From: Clostridiaceae bacterium
GTDB taxonomy: Bacteria; Bacillota; Clostridia; Saccharofermentanales; DTU023
Direction of reading: 5' to 3'
Length of the DNA stretch: 40,281 nt
NCBI GenBank assembly: GCA_012839385.1
Contig: DUNL01000226.1
Coordinates: 1-40,281, forward strand
The translations under genes and the position numbers were made by a program. Of this stretch, positions 1 through 9,356 are shown piece by piece (position 1 is the stretch's first letter; each line of letters opens with the position of its first letter). Under the pieces are notes generated by a model that was given only the letters and a program-made list of their open reading frames with translations, searched no databases and was not told the DNA's origin.

Positions 1-17
1 AACAATTGTAATAGTTG

Positions 18-578
18 TTATACCACCGCTTTCTTATAAAATGATAACATCGCGCTCCCGTACTTACAACTATTCAAATATTCCAATACTGTTACAGTCT
101 CAGGGCTTTCCACATTTTTATGATGCTCAAGAATAAGCAAACCCTCAGAATTTAGGAGTTCGGAAATAGGTTGGGCCAATTTATGGAAATAATCTATCGC
201 TAATTTCCAAGGGGGGTCCATAAAAGCTACATCAAATTTCTGACCACTGTCATTCAATTTCGCTAAAGCTTTATTGACATTGCTACATAATAATGTAACG
301 TCATCATTTAGTTTTGTGTTTTCAATATTTCGCCGAATGACTCTCTGTGCCGCTCTTGAATTCTCTATGAGGACAACCGGTCTAAAATGCCTGCTTGCGG
401 CTTCTAAACCTATTTGACCACTGCCGGAAAACAAATCCAGAAAAGCCCCACTGATTTGTCTGCTGGAGAGTATAGAGAATAATGCTTCTTTCGTACGCCC
501 CGCAGTTGGCTGAACCTTGTCACCAGGTAAACCCAACAATCTAACACCTTTAGCTTTCCCGCTGATTATTCGTGTCAT
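18..578 (-). CDS. rsmD: 16S rRNA (guanine(966)-N(2))-methyltransferase RsmD
   Basis: ORF 186 aa; MTRIISGKAKG N-terminus, DLFSGSGQIGLEAASR SAM motif, MDPPW catalytic motif. Confidence 0.93.
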   Translation of the reverse strand: MTRIISGKAKGVRLLGLPGDKVQPTAGRTKEALFSILSSRQISGAFLDLFSGSGQIGLEAASRHFRPVVLIENSRAAQRVIRRNIENTKLNDDVTLLCSNVNKALAKLNDSGQKFDVAFMDPPWKLAIDYFHKLAQPISELLNSEGLLILEHHKNVESPETVTVLEYLNSCKYGSAMLSFYKKAVV

Positions 579-598
579 AGCTTTTCCTTTACAGTTAA

Positions 599-2683
599 TT
601 ATAAGACCGGTTCCAACTCATAGGTCAATCTGCGTTTAATATAAGGTAAAAGTTTCCTATTCTCTAGTCGCTCTAAGTTGGGATCTAAGTTTAGCAAGGT
701 CTCAGCGGCTTTGCTCGTTTGGGTAATTAAATCCTGGTCTTCATATAAATTTACTATTTTAAACTCAGGCAAGCCATGTTGTTTAACACCGAAGAAATCT
801 CCCGGACCTCTTAATTTTAAATCTTCCTCAGCCAACGCAAAACCGTCATTGCTTTGACAAAGGACTGTTAATCTACGTCTTGCCTTGGGTTCAGAAGTTT
901 CACTCATCAGGACACATAAGCTTTCCTCTATACCACGTCCTATTCTGCCTCGTAACTGGTGTAATTGCGCCAGTCCAAATCTTTCAGCATTCTCAATAAC
1001 CATCATAGTCGCGTTTGGATTATCTATACCTACCTCAATCACAGTCGTAGTAACTAGAATATTAATATTTCGGTCATTAAAATCATTGAGAATTTTGGAC
1101 TTGACCTTGCTAGTAAGCTTGCCATGCAAAAGCGCTATCTTATTCTCAGGAAACGCTTGTTGCGACAAATAATTAAAAACTCCTGTCGCGGACTCCAGCT
1201 CTTGACCGGAACTATCTTCAATCAAGGGACAGACTACATAAATCTGTTGTCCCTTCTCTATTCTTTGCCACATTAATCTTTCAACTCGTCCGCGATCTTT
1301 TTCACGGGCAGTATATGTCGCCACCGGTATTCTGCCGGGTGGCTTTTCTTTAATTAGAGTAATATCTAAATCGCCATAAATAATTAGAGCTAAAGTGCGA
1401 GGAATTGGAGTAGCAGACATTACCAACAGATGGGGGTATAGATCGTTACCGGAAAATTCCCCCAAGGCCGCGCGCTGGTCAACCCCAAATCGATGCTGTT
1501 CGTCTGTAATGCATAAGCCCAGGTTCTTGTATTTAACCGTTTTTTCCAAGACCGCGTGCGTACCGATCAGAATATCTATCTGCCCTGCTAGCAGATTAGA
1601 CAAAATCTCTGAGCGGGCATTGTTTCTAATATCGCCTGTAAGTAAAGCTAAACGAATATTTGTATTTTTGTATAGGTCTCGTAAAGTAGAATAATGTTGC
1701 TCCGCCAGTATCGAGGTCGGGGCCATAAAAACTGATTGATATCCGGCCCAAGTCGCCAGAGCCATACCATAGGCGGCAACTACTGTTTTACCTGAGCCGA
1801 CATCGCCCTGAATAAGACGATTCATAAATTTTCCCCGTAATAGATCAGACCGTATATCAGCAATTGCTTTCTGCTGATCCCCTGTAAGATCAAAAGGAAG
1901 TGAGGCAACCCAGTGTTGTAACTTGCGCTCACCCGTACTGTTAATTTTTAGAAGCGGAGTTAGACTTTGTTCCTGGTGTTTTTGTTTTACGAGTCTTAAA
2001 GCCATCTGTAAAAGGAATAACTCATCAAATCCTAACCTGGTACGGGCAACTTTAATATCATGTCTGCTTGTAGGATAATGGATATTTTGCAAAGCATATT
2101 CTAAAGTACATAACTTGTATTCTCTGCGTAAAGAGGGCGGAAGGGGCTCCATCTCACCTATTTTCAACTGCCGCAAAGCAAACTGGATAGCTTGTCTAAA
2201 GTCTCTCTGGGTTAAGCCTTGAGTTAGAGGATAAATTGGTCTAAAGAAGAAATTAATCTTTTCAGCCTCAATATAATAGGGGTTTTGTAGGCTAAAAAAT
2301 CTACCTCTACGATCGACTTGACCATGAAACACATATTTTTTACCGAGCTTAATCTGCTTCTGAATCCAAGGTTGATTAAACCAAGTCGCGGAAATTGATG
2401 ACCCATCTTGCTCCAGGCGCGCTCTGATTATAGTTAGTCGGCCTTTACGCTGAATCGTGGGAGTATTAACAACTATGGCCTCTAATGTTAACCACTGACC
2501 AATATTAGCATCTCTGATTGCATGCCTCTCACTCCAGTCTTCGTAGTCACGAGGAAAAAAATATAACAGATCCTGAACAGTTTTCAAGCCGAGTTTTTCG
2601 AAGAGAGAGGCCTTTTTAGCTCCGATACCGGGCAAAATGTTTACAGGTGAATATTTTTTAATAGCAGATTCGGGTATCGGCAT
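599..2683 (-). CDS. recG: ATP-dependent DNA helicase RecG
   Basis: ORF to 2704; wedge/OB region, GDVGSGKT Walker A, DEQHRFG box, SATPIPRTLAL, QLRGRIGRG. Internal ATG at 2683 has a good SD (AAGGA) and is the likelier start. Confidence 0.95.
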   Translation of the reverse strand: MPIPESAIKKYSPVNILPGIGAKKASLFEKLGLKTVQDLLYFFPRDYEDWSERHAIRDANIGQWLTLEAIVVNTPTIQRKGRLTIIRARLEQDGSSISATWFNQPWIQKQIKLGKKYVFHGQVDRRGRFFSLQNPYYIEAEKINFFFRPIYPLTQGLTQRDFRQAIQFALRQLKIGEMEPLPPSLRREYKLCTLEYALQNIHYPTSRHDIKVARTRLGFDELFLLQMALRLVKQKHQEQSLTPLLKINSTGERKLQHWVASLPFDLTGDQQKAIADIRSDLLRGKFMNRLIQGDVGSGKTVVAAYGMALATWAGYQSVFMAPTSILAEQHYSTLRDLYKNTNIRLALLTGDIRNNARSEILSNLLAGQIDILIGTHAVLEKTVKYKNLGLCITDEQHRFGVDQRAALGEFSGNDLYPHLLVMSATPIPRTLALIIYGDLDITLIKEKPPGRIPVATYTAREKDRGRVERLMWQRIEKGQQIYVVCPLIEDSSGQELESATGVFNYLSQQAFPENKIALLHGKLTSKVKSKILNDFNDRNINILVTTTVIEVGIDNPNATMMVIENAERFGLAQLHQLRGRIGRGIEESLCVLMSETSEPKARRRLTVLCQSNDGFALAEEDLKLRGPGDFFGVKQHGLPEFKIVNLYEDQDLITQTSKAAETLLNLDPNLERLENRKLLPYIKRRLTYELEPVL

Positions 2684-3365
2684 GCAAAATATCCTTATTA
2701 TCAATCTCTAAGACAGAACCATAAGCACAGTACTGCCGTAGAGGACAGAGACCACATTGACGACAGCGAGCTGTACAAAGATCGCGTCCATGCGCGACCA
2801 TCAAATGCCCCCAAGCAATCCATTCATTTTGCGGCAAAATATTCTTAAGATCCTTTTCAACCTGAGTAGGATTATTACTATTTGTAAAACCTAAGAGACG
2901 GCTAATACGCCCACAATGAGTATCAACAACAACTGCCGGTTGCCCATAATAATCTGACAAAACCAGATTGGCAATTTTTCTGCCTACCCCCGGTAATCTT
3001 AGCAAAGCAGTCTCAGAATCCGGCACTTGACCGCCAAATTCCTTAATAATCATACAAGCGCTTCCCTTTATAGCTTTAGCTTTATTGCGGTAGAAGCCAC
3101 AACTTCTGATGATACTTTCTATTTCCCCTAGTTCCGCGTCAATATAATCTTCTAGTTCAGGAAAGCGTGAATGGAGTACCGGCGTAATCATATTTACCCT
3201 TTCATCAGTACATTGGGCTCCTATTATTCCACCTACCAATAGCTCCCATGCTGAAACAAAATTAAGTGTGCAGTCGGCATTCGGATAGACGCTATGTAAT
3301 ATTGCGATTATTTTTTTAACGATAGCGGGATCAGTATATTTAATTTTCTCTTTACTATTTGTCAT
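2658..3365 (-). CDS. nth: Endonuclease III (HhH-GPD, 4Fe-4S)
   Basis: LPGVGRKIANLVL helix-hairpin-helix, VDTHCGR catalytic region, C-terminal C-x6-C-x2-C-x5-C cluster (CTARCRQCGLCPLRQYC). Confidence 0.93.
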   Translation of the reverse strand: MTNSKEKIKYTDPAIVKKIIAILHSVYPNADCTLNFVSAWELLVGGIIGAQCTDERVNMITPVLHSRFPELEDYIDAELGEIESIIRSCGFYRNKAKAIKGSACMIIKEFGGQVPDSETALLRLPGVGRKIANLVLSDYYGQPAVVVDTHCGRISRLLGFTNSNNPTQVEKDLKNILPQNEWIAWGHLMVAHGRDLCTARCRQCGLCPLRQYCAYGSVLEIDNKDILHADTRICY

Positions 3366-4798
3366 GGCATCCTACCCAAATATATTTGCAGATTCAAAAA
3401 TCTTTTTTCAATTGTTCTATATACCCTAACCCGAACTAAAGTCCCAATAGGTTGTTCAGCAATATACTCGGTAAATTCATTGTGAGTCCGCATAACCACG
3501 CCATTAATATCGATCAGTATGTCTCCATTTCTGATTCCGGCTGTATAGGCGGGACTTCCCTCCACAACTTGGCTGATATAAAGACCACTAGGCCAGTTCA
3601 TAAGTTCTAACAAATCTCCGTTCTTAGCATCTGTCAAGGTAACAATCCCCAGCCAAGGTCTCACCTCATCTGTCGGAGGATTTTCCATGCGCTCGAGAGC
3701 CTCTAGCAACATGGAGGAAGGAATAGCGTAGCCCATAATATCAGCATAGGAACGATTGAGATTACTATTATTCAAGCCGATTATCTCACCGGATAGATTA
3801 AGCAACGGTCCTCCGGAAGCCTGAGATGAAATAAAAGCGCTGGTCTGGATCATACCAACTGAAAGATTATTCTCTAGTACAGAAGGGTGGTAAACCCCTG
3901 TAATTAAGCCTAAAGAAAGCCCACCCTGTGACATCAATACATCCTGTTGACCTATAGCAATTATGGGTTCTCCTACGCTGAGATTAGCTTCACTCTTGAG
4001 TTGGGCAACAGGTAAATTGGAGGCATTTTCAATTTGAAAAATCGCGAGATCCGTATCTTTATGAACACCTAACAGATGAGCGCTGAAACTCTTGGGGCGA
4101 TCAGATACCACTATTCTGACCTCAGTTCGCTCGTACAGAATATCTCCATATGCTAAAGCAAAAGAAAAATTACTGGCAAAGGTAATTACCTTGCCCTCAT
4201 CAGATATAATAAGTCCGGAGAAAATAGCCATCTTGTCATTGGTGTCACTGGTTCCCGGCAGATAAACTTGGATAGAGGCAACCATGGGGGCATACTTTTC
4301 ATAAATATCTCGGACTCTATAGTCTGTTAGATAATATGGTGGAATTTCTGTCAGCTCTGTATCATCATTCTCACTAATTTCTGAGGATTGGGTAGGGTCA
4401 GAATTTTCGCTTACAAGATCAGATCCTGTGACCACCGGTTCAAGGATAGTCTCTGACGTAGATGGGGATGGCGCGATCTCCTCTGATGATAAAGTTTCAG
4501 TTACTTTTTGACCTTGATTAGCCTTTGTTTCTTGAGGTAAAGATGTGGTAGACACAGTCTCAGTAGTATCGCCTTTTACTTCAGAAATGGTTGCAGCAAT
4601 TGTTGTTTCAGTGGGCGCGACCAATTCTACCACTGAAGCGGGTTCTTCCGCGAAGCGGTCTTTATCCTGAAGTAAACGATCGTTCACTAATGGTATAATG
4701 ACAGCCATTAAAGTAAAGGCTACGATTGCTAGAGCAGATATCGCAATTAAGGCTTGTAATGGTCTATTTTTTGTCTTTTTCATAACATGATTATACAA
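3362..4798 (-). CDS. HtrA/DegP-like trypsin-fold protein with N-terminal TM segment and C-terminal PDZ domain (catalytic His apparently absent)
   Basis: TM near N-terminus, Ser/Thr/Glu-rich linker, DTDLAIFQIE, SQASGGPLLNLSGEIIGLN, PDZ (PWLGI...GSPAYTAGIRNGDILIDINGV). Start may be the ATG at 4783. Confidence 0.85.
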   Translation of the reverse strand: MYNHVMKKTKNRPLQALIAISALAIVAFTLMAVIIPLVNDRLLQDKDRFAEEPASVVELVAPTETTIAATISEVKGDTTETVSTTSLPQETKANQGQKVTETLSSEEIAPSPSTSETILEPVVTGSDLVSENSDPTQSSEISENDDTELTEIPPYYLTDYRVRDIYEKYAPMVASIQVYLPGTSDTNDKMAIFSGLIISDEGKVITFASNFSFALAYGDILYERTEVRIVVSDRPKSFSAHLLGVHKDTDLAIFQIENASNLPVAQLKSEANLSVGEPIIAIGQQDVLMSQGGLSLGLITGVYHPSVLENNLSVGMIQTSAFISSQASGGPLLNLSGEIIGLNNSNLNRSYADIMGYAIPSSMLLEALERMENPPTDEVRPWLGIVTLTDAKNGDLLELMNWPSGLYISQVVEGSPAYTAGIRNGDILIDINGVVMRTHNEFTEYIAEQPIGTLVRVRVYRTIEKRFLNLQIYLGRMP

Positions 4799-4840
4799 TA
4801 ACGCACTTTAGTATCTAAATTGGCCAAGCTGGGTTTTTAT

Positions 4841-6373
4841 TCAAGGTCTCTCCAAAGTAAAGGTAAAAAGGGCGCCTCCCAAAGGACTATTTCCCGCGGC
4901 TATACTCTGTCCATGCGCGTTAATTATATTGCGGGCGATAAATAAACCAAGTCCCGAACCCTCTGAATTTCTAGCTTTATCTGCCTTGTAGAAACGGTCA
5001 AATACATGCTCTAAATCTTCTTCGGTTAATCCGATACCGTTATCTTCTATGATGAATTTGTAGAGCTGATTAGGCGTCAGCTTACTACTAATTCGGATAG
5101 TACCTCTTTGAGGACAGAAACGCATTGCATTAACTAGTACATTTACAACTACACGATGTATTGCTTCATCATTACCGATAACTAAAGAGTCCGTATCAGA
5201 AATTAGATCCAGTTGCAAATTAATTTCCTTCTCGTGCAACTGGGTTTCGTGGCTGTCAATCACATCTTTTATTAATTCGTTCATGTCAAAAACGCCCCGC
5301 AAAAATTTGTCTTTGCGGATCAAGGTTGTCATTTCAAACAGCTCATTTACCAATTGCTGTAGCCTTTTACTTTCTTGTTGCACTATTGTCAGATAATGTT
5401 CAAATTGATCTTCGGGCACAGTACCATCCAACATGCCTTCGACAAAACCCCTGATTGAGGTAATCGGAGACCTTAGATCATGAGAAATACTGCTCATAAA
5501 ATCCATACGATCTTTTTCCTGAGTTTCAAATTTATCTATTAGCATATTGAAAGTCCTCATTAACAAAATTAGATCATCGTCTTCAACTTGTTCTGCCGAG
5601 ACTTTCATAAAATCTTCCTCAGCGCTTGTTAACCTATCTGTGGACGCGATGGGAACTCTAGCAGAGAGATCGCCTCTGTAGACCCTGTCGGCCGTGCTTG
5701 CCAGTACTGAGATCGGTTTGGTAATCTCACGTGATAAAAATAAAATTACTACTAAGGCCAGAAAGAATGCGATCAAGAAAGAAATAGGGACAAGATTGTT
5801 TTGAATAAATTCTGTATATGTTGTTGCCGCGAGTGACCGCAACAGAATTATTTCTCCCGCATAGGCACCGGTCAAAGAAATCAGAGGAGAACTAGCGATC
5901 ATCCAGCTACTATCAACAGGCAATAGCTCGTTAATATCCGAATCTTGCGCTATCTGGCTGTAGACAATTTGTGAACGATTCTGTACTGAGGTAGGTAATC
6001 TGAAGTACTTGCGATCTTTTAACGGTTCTTCTAATTTAGCATATGTGTCGGCCGGGATTCCCGTGCTATAAATAATTTCTCCGCTAGCATTCACCAGCCA
6101 GACTAAAGCATCAGTAGAACGGCTAGTCAAGCTGATAAAGGAAGGAATCTCTGAACGCTCAATCACGGTTCTGGTATTATTCATGCCCCGTGAAACTATG
6201 GAAGAAATTTCTTCGGCATTCCGGCGTAAGTAAGCAGTTTCCTGACTGCGTCTGGCAGAGAGAAACAAGGAAAAATAGACCGTACCCAGTATTATAAAAA
6301 TAAGTAAGATCGAAAACGCTACGCGAAAAAGCGTACGGGCATATATTGATTTTAGGAACGACGGGCGCCTCAT
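4841..6373 (-). CDS. Two-component sensor histidine kinase (extracytoplasmic sensor, HAMP, HisKA, HATPase_c)
   Basis: Two TM segments, SSISHDLRSPITSIRG H-box, NVLVNAMRFCP N-box, DNGIGLTEEDLEHVFDRFYKAD, GSGLGLFIA. Confidence 0.92.
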   Translation of the reverse strand: MRRPSFLKSIYARTLFRVAFSILLIFIILGTVYFSLFLSARRSQETAYLRRNAEEISSIVSRGMNNTRTVIERSEIPSFISLTSRSTDALVWLVNASGEIIYSTGIPADTYAKLEEPLKDRKYFRLPTSVQNRSQIVYSQIAQDSDINELLPVDSSWMIASSPLISLTGAYAGEIILLRSLAATTYTEFIQNNLVPISFLIAFFLALVVILFLSREITKPISVLASTADRVYRGDLSARVPIASTDRLTSAEEDFMKVSAEQVEDDDLILLMRTFNMLIDKFETQEKDRMDFMSSISHDLRSPITSIRGFVEGMLDGTVPEDQFEHYLTIVQQESKRLQQLVNELFEMTTLIRKDKFLRGVFDMNELIKDVIDSHETQLHEKEINLQLDLISDTDSLVIGNDEAIHRVVVNVLVNAMRFCPQRGTIRISSKLTPNQLYKFIIEDNGIGLTEEDLEHVFDRFYKADKARNSEGSGLGLFIARNIINAHGQSIAAGNSPLGGALFTFTLERP

Positions 6374-7101
6374 TACATCTCTTCCTGACGTGAAGTTTCA
6401 AATTTATACCCAACTCCCCAAACTGTTTTGATACGCCAATCCGGATGTGGTTCCGCTTCAACCTTTTCACGGATACGCTTGATATGAACATCTACCGTCC
6501 TGGTTCCGCCAAAAAAGTCAAAGCCCCAAATGCTCTCCAATAATTGTTCCCTGGTAAATACTCTATCAGGATGTCCGGCTAAGAAATATAGAAGCTCCAA
6601 TTCCTTAGGGGGCATATCAAACTCTTGTCCCCCACAAGTAACTGTATGTCTGGTACGGTCAACTTTAAGTCCCGGCCAAGTAATAACATCGGGTCTACCC
6701 AAATCTATATTATTCTTGGGCCTTTCCATGGTTGGTAGCGCTCTCCTTAGAACTGCTTTAACTCTTGCTATCAGTTCTTTCGGTTCAAAGGGCTTTTCTA
6801 TATAATCATCCGCTCCCAACTCTAAACCTACTACTTTATCCAAGGTGTCTCCTCTAGCGGTAAGAATCAAGACTGGCACATCCGATTCCTTGCGTAAGGT
6901 GCGCAAAACATCAAAACCACTCATACCGGGAAGCATAAGGTCTAAAACTATTACATCCGGAAAAGCCGACCGGTATATATCCATGACTTCACTTCCGTCA
7001 TAACAAATAAGTACATTAAAATCATCTTTAGTAAAATATAGCCTTAGTAACTCACTGATATTGGGGTCGTCATCTACTATAAGTACAGTTTTATCCATCA
7101 T
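6373..7101 (-). CDS. OmpR/PhoB-family response regulator
   Basis: Receiver domain VLIVDDDPN...[13 protein letters not shown]...ILTARG...YIEKPF plus winged helix ([15 protein letters not shown]...[10 protein letters not shown]). ORF runs to 7200; ATG at 7101/7098 after AAGG is more plausible and overlaps the nrdR end. Confidence 0.92.
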   Translation of the reverse strand: MMDKTVLIVDDDPNISELLRLYFTKDDFNVLICYDGSEVMDIYRSAFPDVIVLDLMLPGMSGFDVLRTLRKESDVPVLILTARGDTLDKVVGLELGADDYIEKPFEPKELIARVKAVLRRALPTMERPKNNIDLGRPDVITWPGLKVDRTRHTVTCGGQEFDMPPKELELLYFLAGHPDRVFTREQLLESIWGFDFFGGTRTVDVHIKRIREKVEAEPHPDWRIKTVWGVGYKFETSRQEEM

Positions 7102-7579
7102 TATCACTACCTTCTGGTGAAGAGGTCCCATCAGCGCTAAGAGAATTAATCTCATCAAAGAACGAACCAATGTCAACGAATTCTCTATAAACAGAAGCAA
7201 AGCGGATATATGCTACTTCATCTACATTTCGTAGTTGTTGCAAAACACGCTCTCCCAATTCACGTGTTGAGACTTCTCTTCTTAAGCTATTTTCTAATGC
7301 CCGCTCAATAGTGTCAACAATTTTAGTAATTTGTTGTGAAGAAATAGGCCTTTTCTCACAACTTTTTAAGATCCCGTTAAATAGCTTGCGACGGTCAAAG
7401 GGCTGATGACTACCATCTTTCTTAATTACCATCAGAGGCATATTCTCAACACGCTCATAGGTCGTAAAACGTTCTAAACAGGACATACATTCTCTACGCC
7501 TACGAATGGCAATGCCATCGTCCGCAGGCCTGGAGTCAATTACTCTATCCTCTTGAAAACCGCAATATGGACATTTCAT
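7091..7579 (-). CDS. nrdR: Transcriptional repressor NrdR
   Basis: [17 protein letters not shown]...[20 protein letters not shown] zinc finger, ATP-cone; SD AGAAGGAG upstream. Confidence 0.96.
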   Translation of the reverse strand: MKCPYCGFQEDRVIDSRPADDGIAIRRRRECMSCLERFTTYERVENMPLMVIKKDGSHQPFDRRKLFNGILKSCEKRPISSQQITKIVDTIERALENSLRREVSTRELGERVLQQLRNVDEVAYIRFASVYREFVDIGSFFDEINSLSADGTSSPEGSDNDG

Positions 7580-7601
7580 CTTTGTACTCCTTCTATAAAA
7601 A

Positions 7602-7631
7602 TGCCGGACAGATACCTAAATCTGTCCGGCA
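7602..7631 (-). terminator. Intrinsic-terminator/attenuator-like hairpin between ftsZ and nrdR
   Basis: Perfect 12-bp inverted repeat TGCCGGACAGAT-acctaa-ATCTGTCCGGCA; on the minus strand it is followed by TTTTTATAG (7596-7601). Confidence 0.75.
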
Positions 7632-7669
7632 GAGTTAATCTTAAAAGCTATTCATCTGGCAAGAGAGAC

Positions 7670-9082
7670 TTAGTCTAAATCATCTCCGTCATTATCCTGC
7701 AAGAACCAGGGCAGGACTCTGCCGCCTTTACCTGAAGACTTTCTACCGGATCCTCTTGAAGAGCTGGGAGCCTTGGGAGCTTCGTCCAATATTTCCGGTT
7801 CCTCATTGTGGCTCCACATAGTACTTTCAGAAACACGGGATATCAAATCTGCCATAGCAGCGTCATTAGCCTGCCTTTCCTGACTCTGGCCAAAAGAAGC
7901 GTTCTCTCTTGTTTCACTTTGCGCAGGGCGTACCGGCCGCTCAGAAGCTGCTCGGCGTGGCTCTTGTTTGCGACGCATTGGTCTTAAAAACTCCGGCAAT
8001 TCTTCTGACTGAGATTGCTGTCTGGTCTCAGTTGCAGCAACAGGTCGGGAACCGGGAAACATAGGTTGAGCCGCGGCTACCGTCTGGTGGGAACGTACAG
8101 CTTGCTTTTGCATGCCCTCTTGATCAAAGCGACTGGCAATGATTGTGATGATCAAATCATCCTGCATATTCTCATCAATCACCGCGCCAAATATAATATC
8201 CGCGTCAGGTGATACTGCCTCTCTAACCTGAGACGCCGCTTCATTAATTTCCTTAATTTTCATATCATGACCACCGGTAAAGTTGATAATGATACTATGC
8301 GCTCCATCAATGGTTGTATCCAGCAGAGGACTATTCATGGCTTGCTTGACAGCAGTTGCCGCTCTACTCTCTCCTGAACCACGCCCGATACCCATATGAC
8401 AAACACCCGCGTCAGTCATTATGCGGCGAACGTCCGCAAGGTCCAGATTGATCATACCGTTAACAGCAACCAGATCGGAAATACTGGATACGCCATATTG
8501 AAGAACTCTATCCGCCATACTGAACGCGTCGTCAATTGAAGTATCATCACTGGCGATCTCAAGTAATTTGTCATTAGGAACCATAATTAAAGAATCTACA
8601 TACTGCTGAAGTTCTCTTACACCACGTTCAGCATTTTGTCTTCTTTTGGCTCCCTCAAAACGGAAAGGCAAAGTTACCACGCCTACCGTTAAAATCCCCA
8701 TCTTGCGAGCAATTGCCGCTACTACAGGCGAGGCTCCTGTACCGGTACCACCACCCATACCAGCAGTGATAAAAAGCATATCCGTTCCTTCCAGAACTTT
8801 AGATATCTCTTCAATATTTTCTTCTGCCGCCTTTTGTCCCGTCTCAGGATGTGCTCCGGCACCCAGGCCTCTGGTAACTTTAGCTCCAATTTGTATACGT
8901 TCAGAAGCTAAACTCTTAGACAAACTCTGATGATCAGTATTAACAGAGATGAATTCAATTCCCTGTACTCCATCACTAATCATGCGATCGACAGCATTAC
9001 ATCCGCCACCACCCACACCTATAACCCGGATATTCGCGTACAGATCGTCATCCATACCAAATCCCAATTGAAAATCAGCCAA
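7670..9082 (-). CDS. ftsZ: Cell division protein FtsZ
   Basis: GGGGGCNAVDRM, VNTD, GMGGGTGTGASPV tubulin signature, T7-loop region; long linker and C-terminal motifs. Confidence 0.98.
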   Translation of the reverse strand: MADFQLGFGMDDDLYANIRVIGVGGGGCNAVDRMISDGVQGIEFISVNTDHQSLSKSLASERIQIGAKVTRGLGAGAHPETGQKAAEENIEEISKVLEGTDMLFITAGMGGGTGTGASPVVAAIARKMGILTVGVVTLPFRFEGAKRRQNAERGVRELQQYVDSLIMVPNDKLLEIASDDTSIDDAFSMADRVLQYGVSSISDLVAVNGMINLDLADVRRIMTDAGVCHMGIGRGSGESRAATAVKQAMNSPLLDTTIDGAHSIIINFTGGHDMKIKEINEAASQVREAVSPDADIIFGAVIDENMQDDLIITIIASRFDQEGMQKQAVRSHQTVAAAQPMFPGSRPVAATETRQQSQSEELPEFLRPMRRKQEPRRAASERPVRPAQSETRENASFGQSQERQANDAAMADLISRVSESTMWSHNEEPEILDEAPKAPSSSRGSGRKSSGKGGRVLPWFLQDNDGDDLD

Positions 9083-9356
9083 TTTCAGTAACTCCTTTCG
9101 AAAGTGGCCGGATGTCGACTGATCTACAGAGTTGTCATTACAATGTTACAACTTTGTTATAATCAAAATACATCCGGAGCATTCTTCTGTATGATTTGAA
9201 ATCAATTCTACACTACTATATTAACTATTACAACACATAATTCCATAGATAGCAAGAGTTATTACAGAGTTGTTTCGTTGTAATGACATCTTTTTACACT
9301 TATTTTTATTTCAGACAATCTTCAATAAATTAGGTTAGAACAGATGTTATAACCTC

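Noticed and set aside
6177-6491. 104-aa minus-strand ORF spanning the RR/HK junction
   Set aside because: Out-of-frame with two clearly coding genes; shadow ORF.
9332-9355. AGGTTA...TAACCT hairpin after sbp as a terminator
   Set aside because: Weak 6-bp AT-rich stem with a 12-nt loop and no clean T-run; not strong enough to call.
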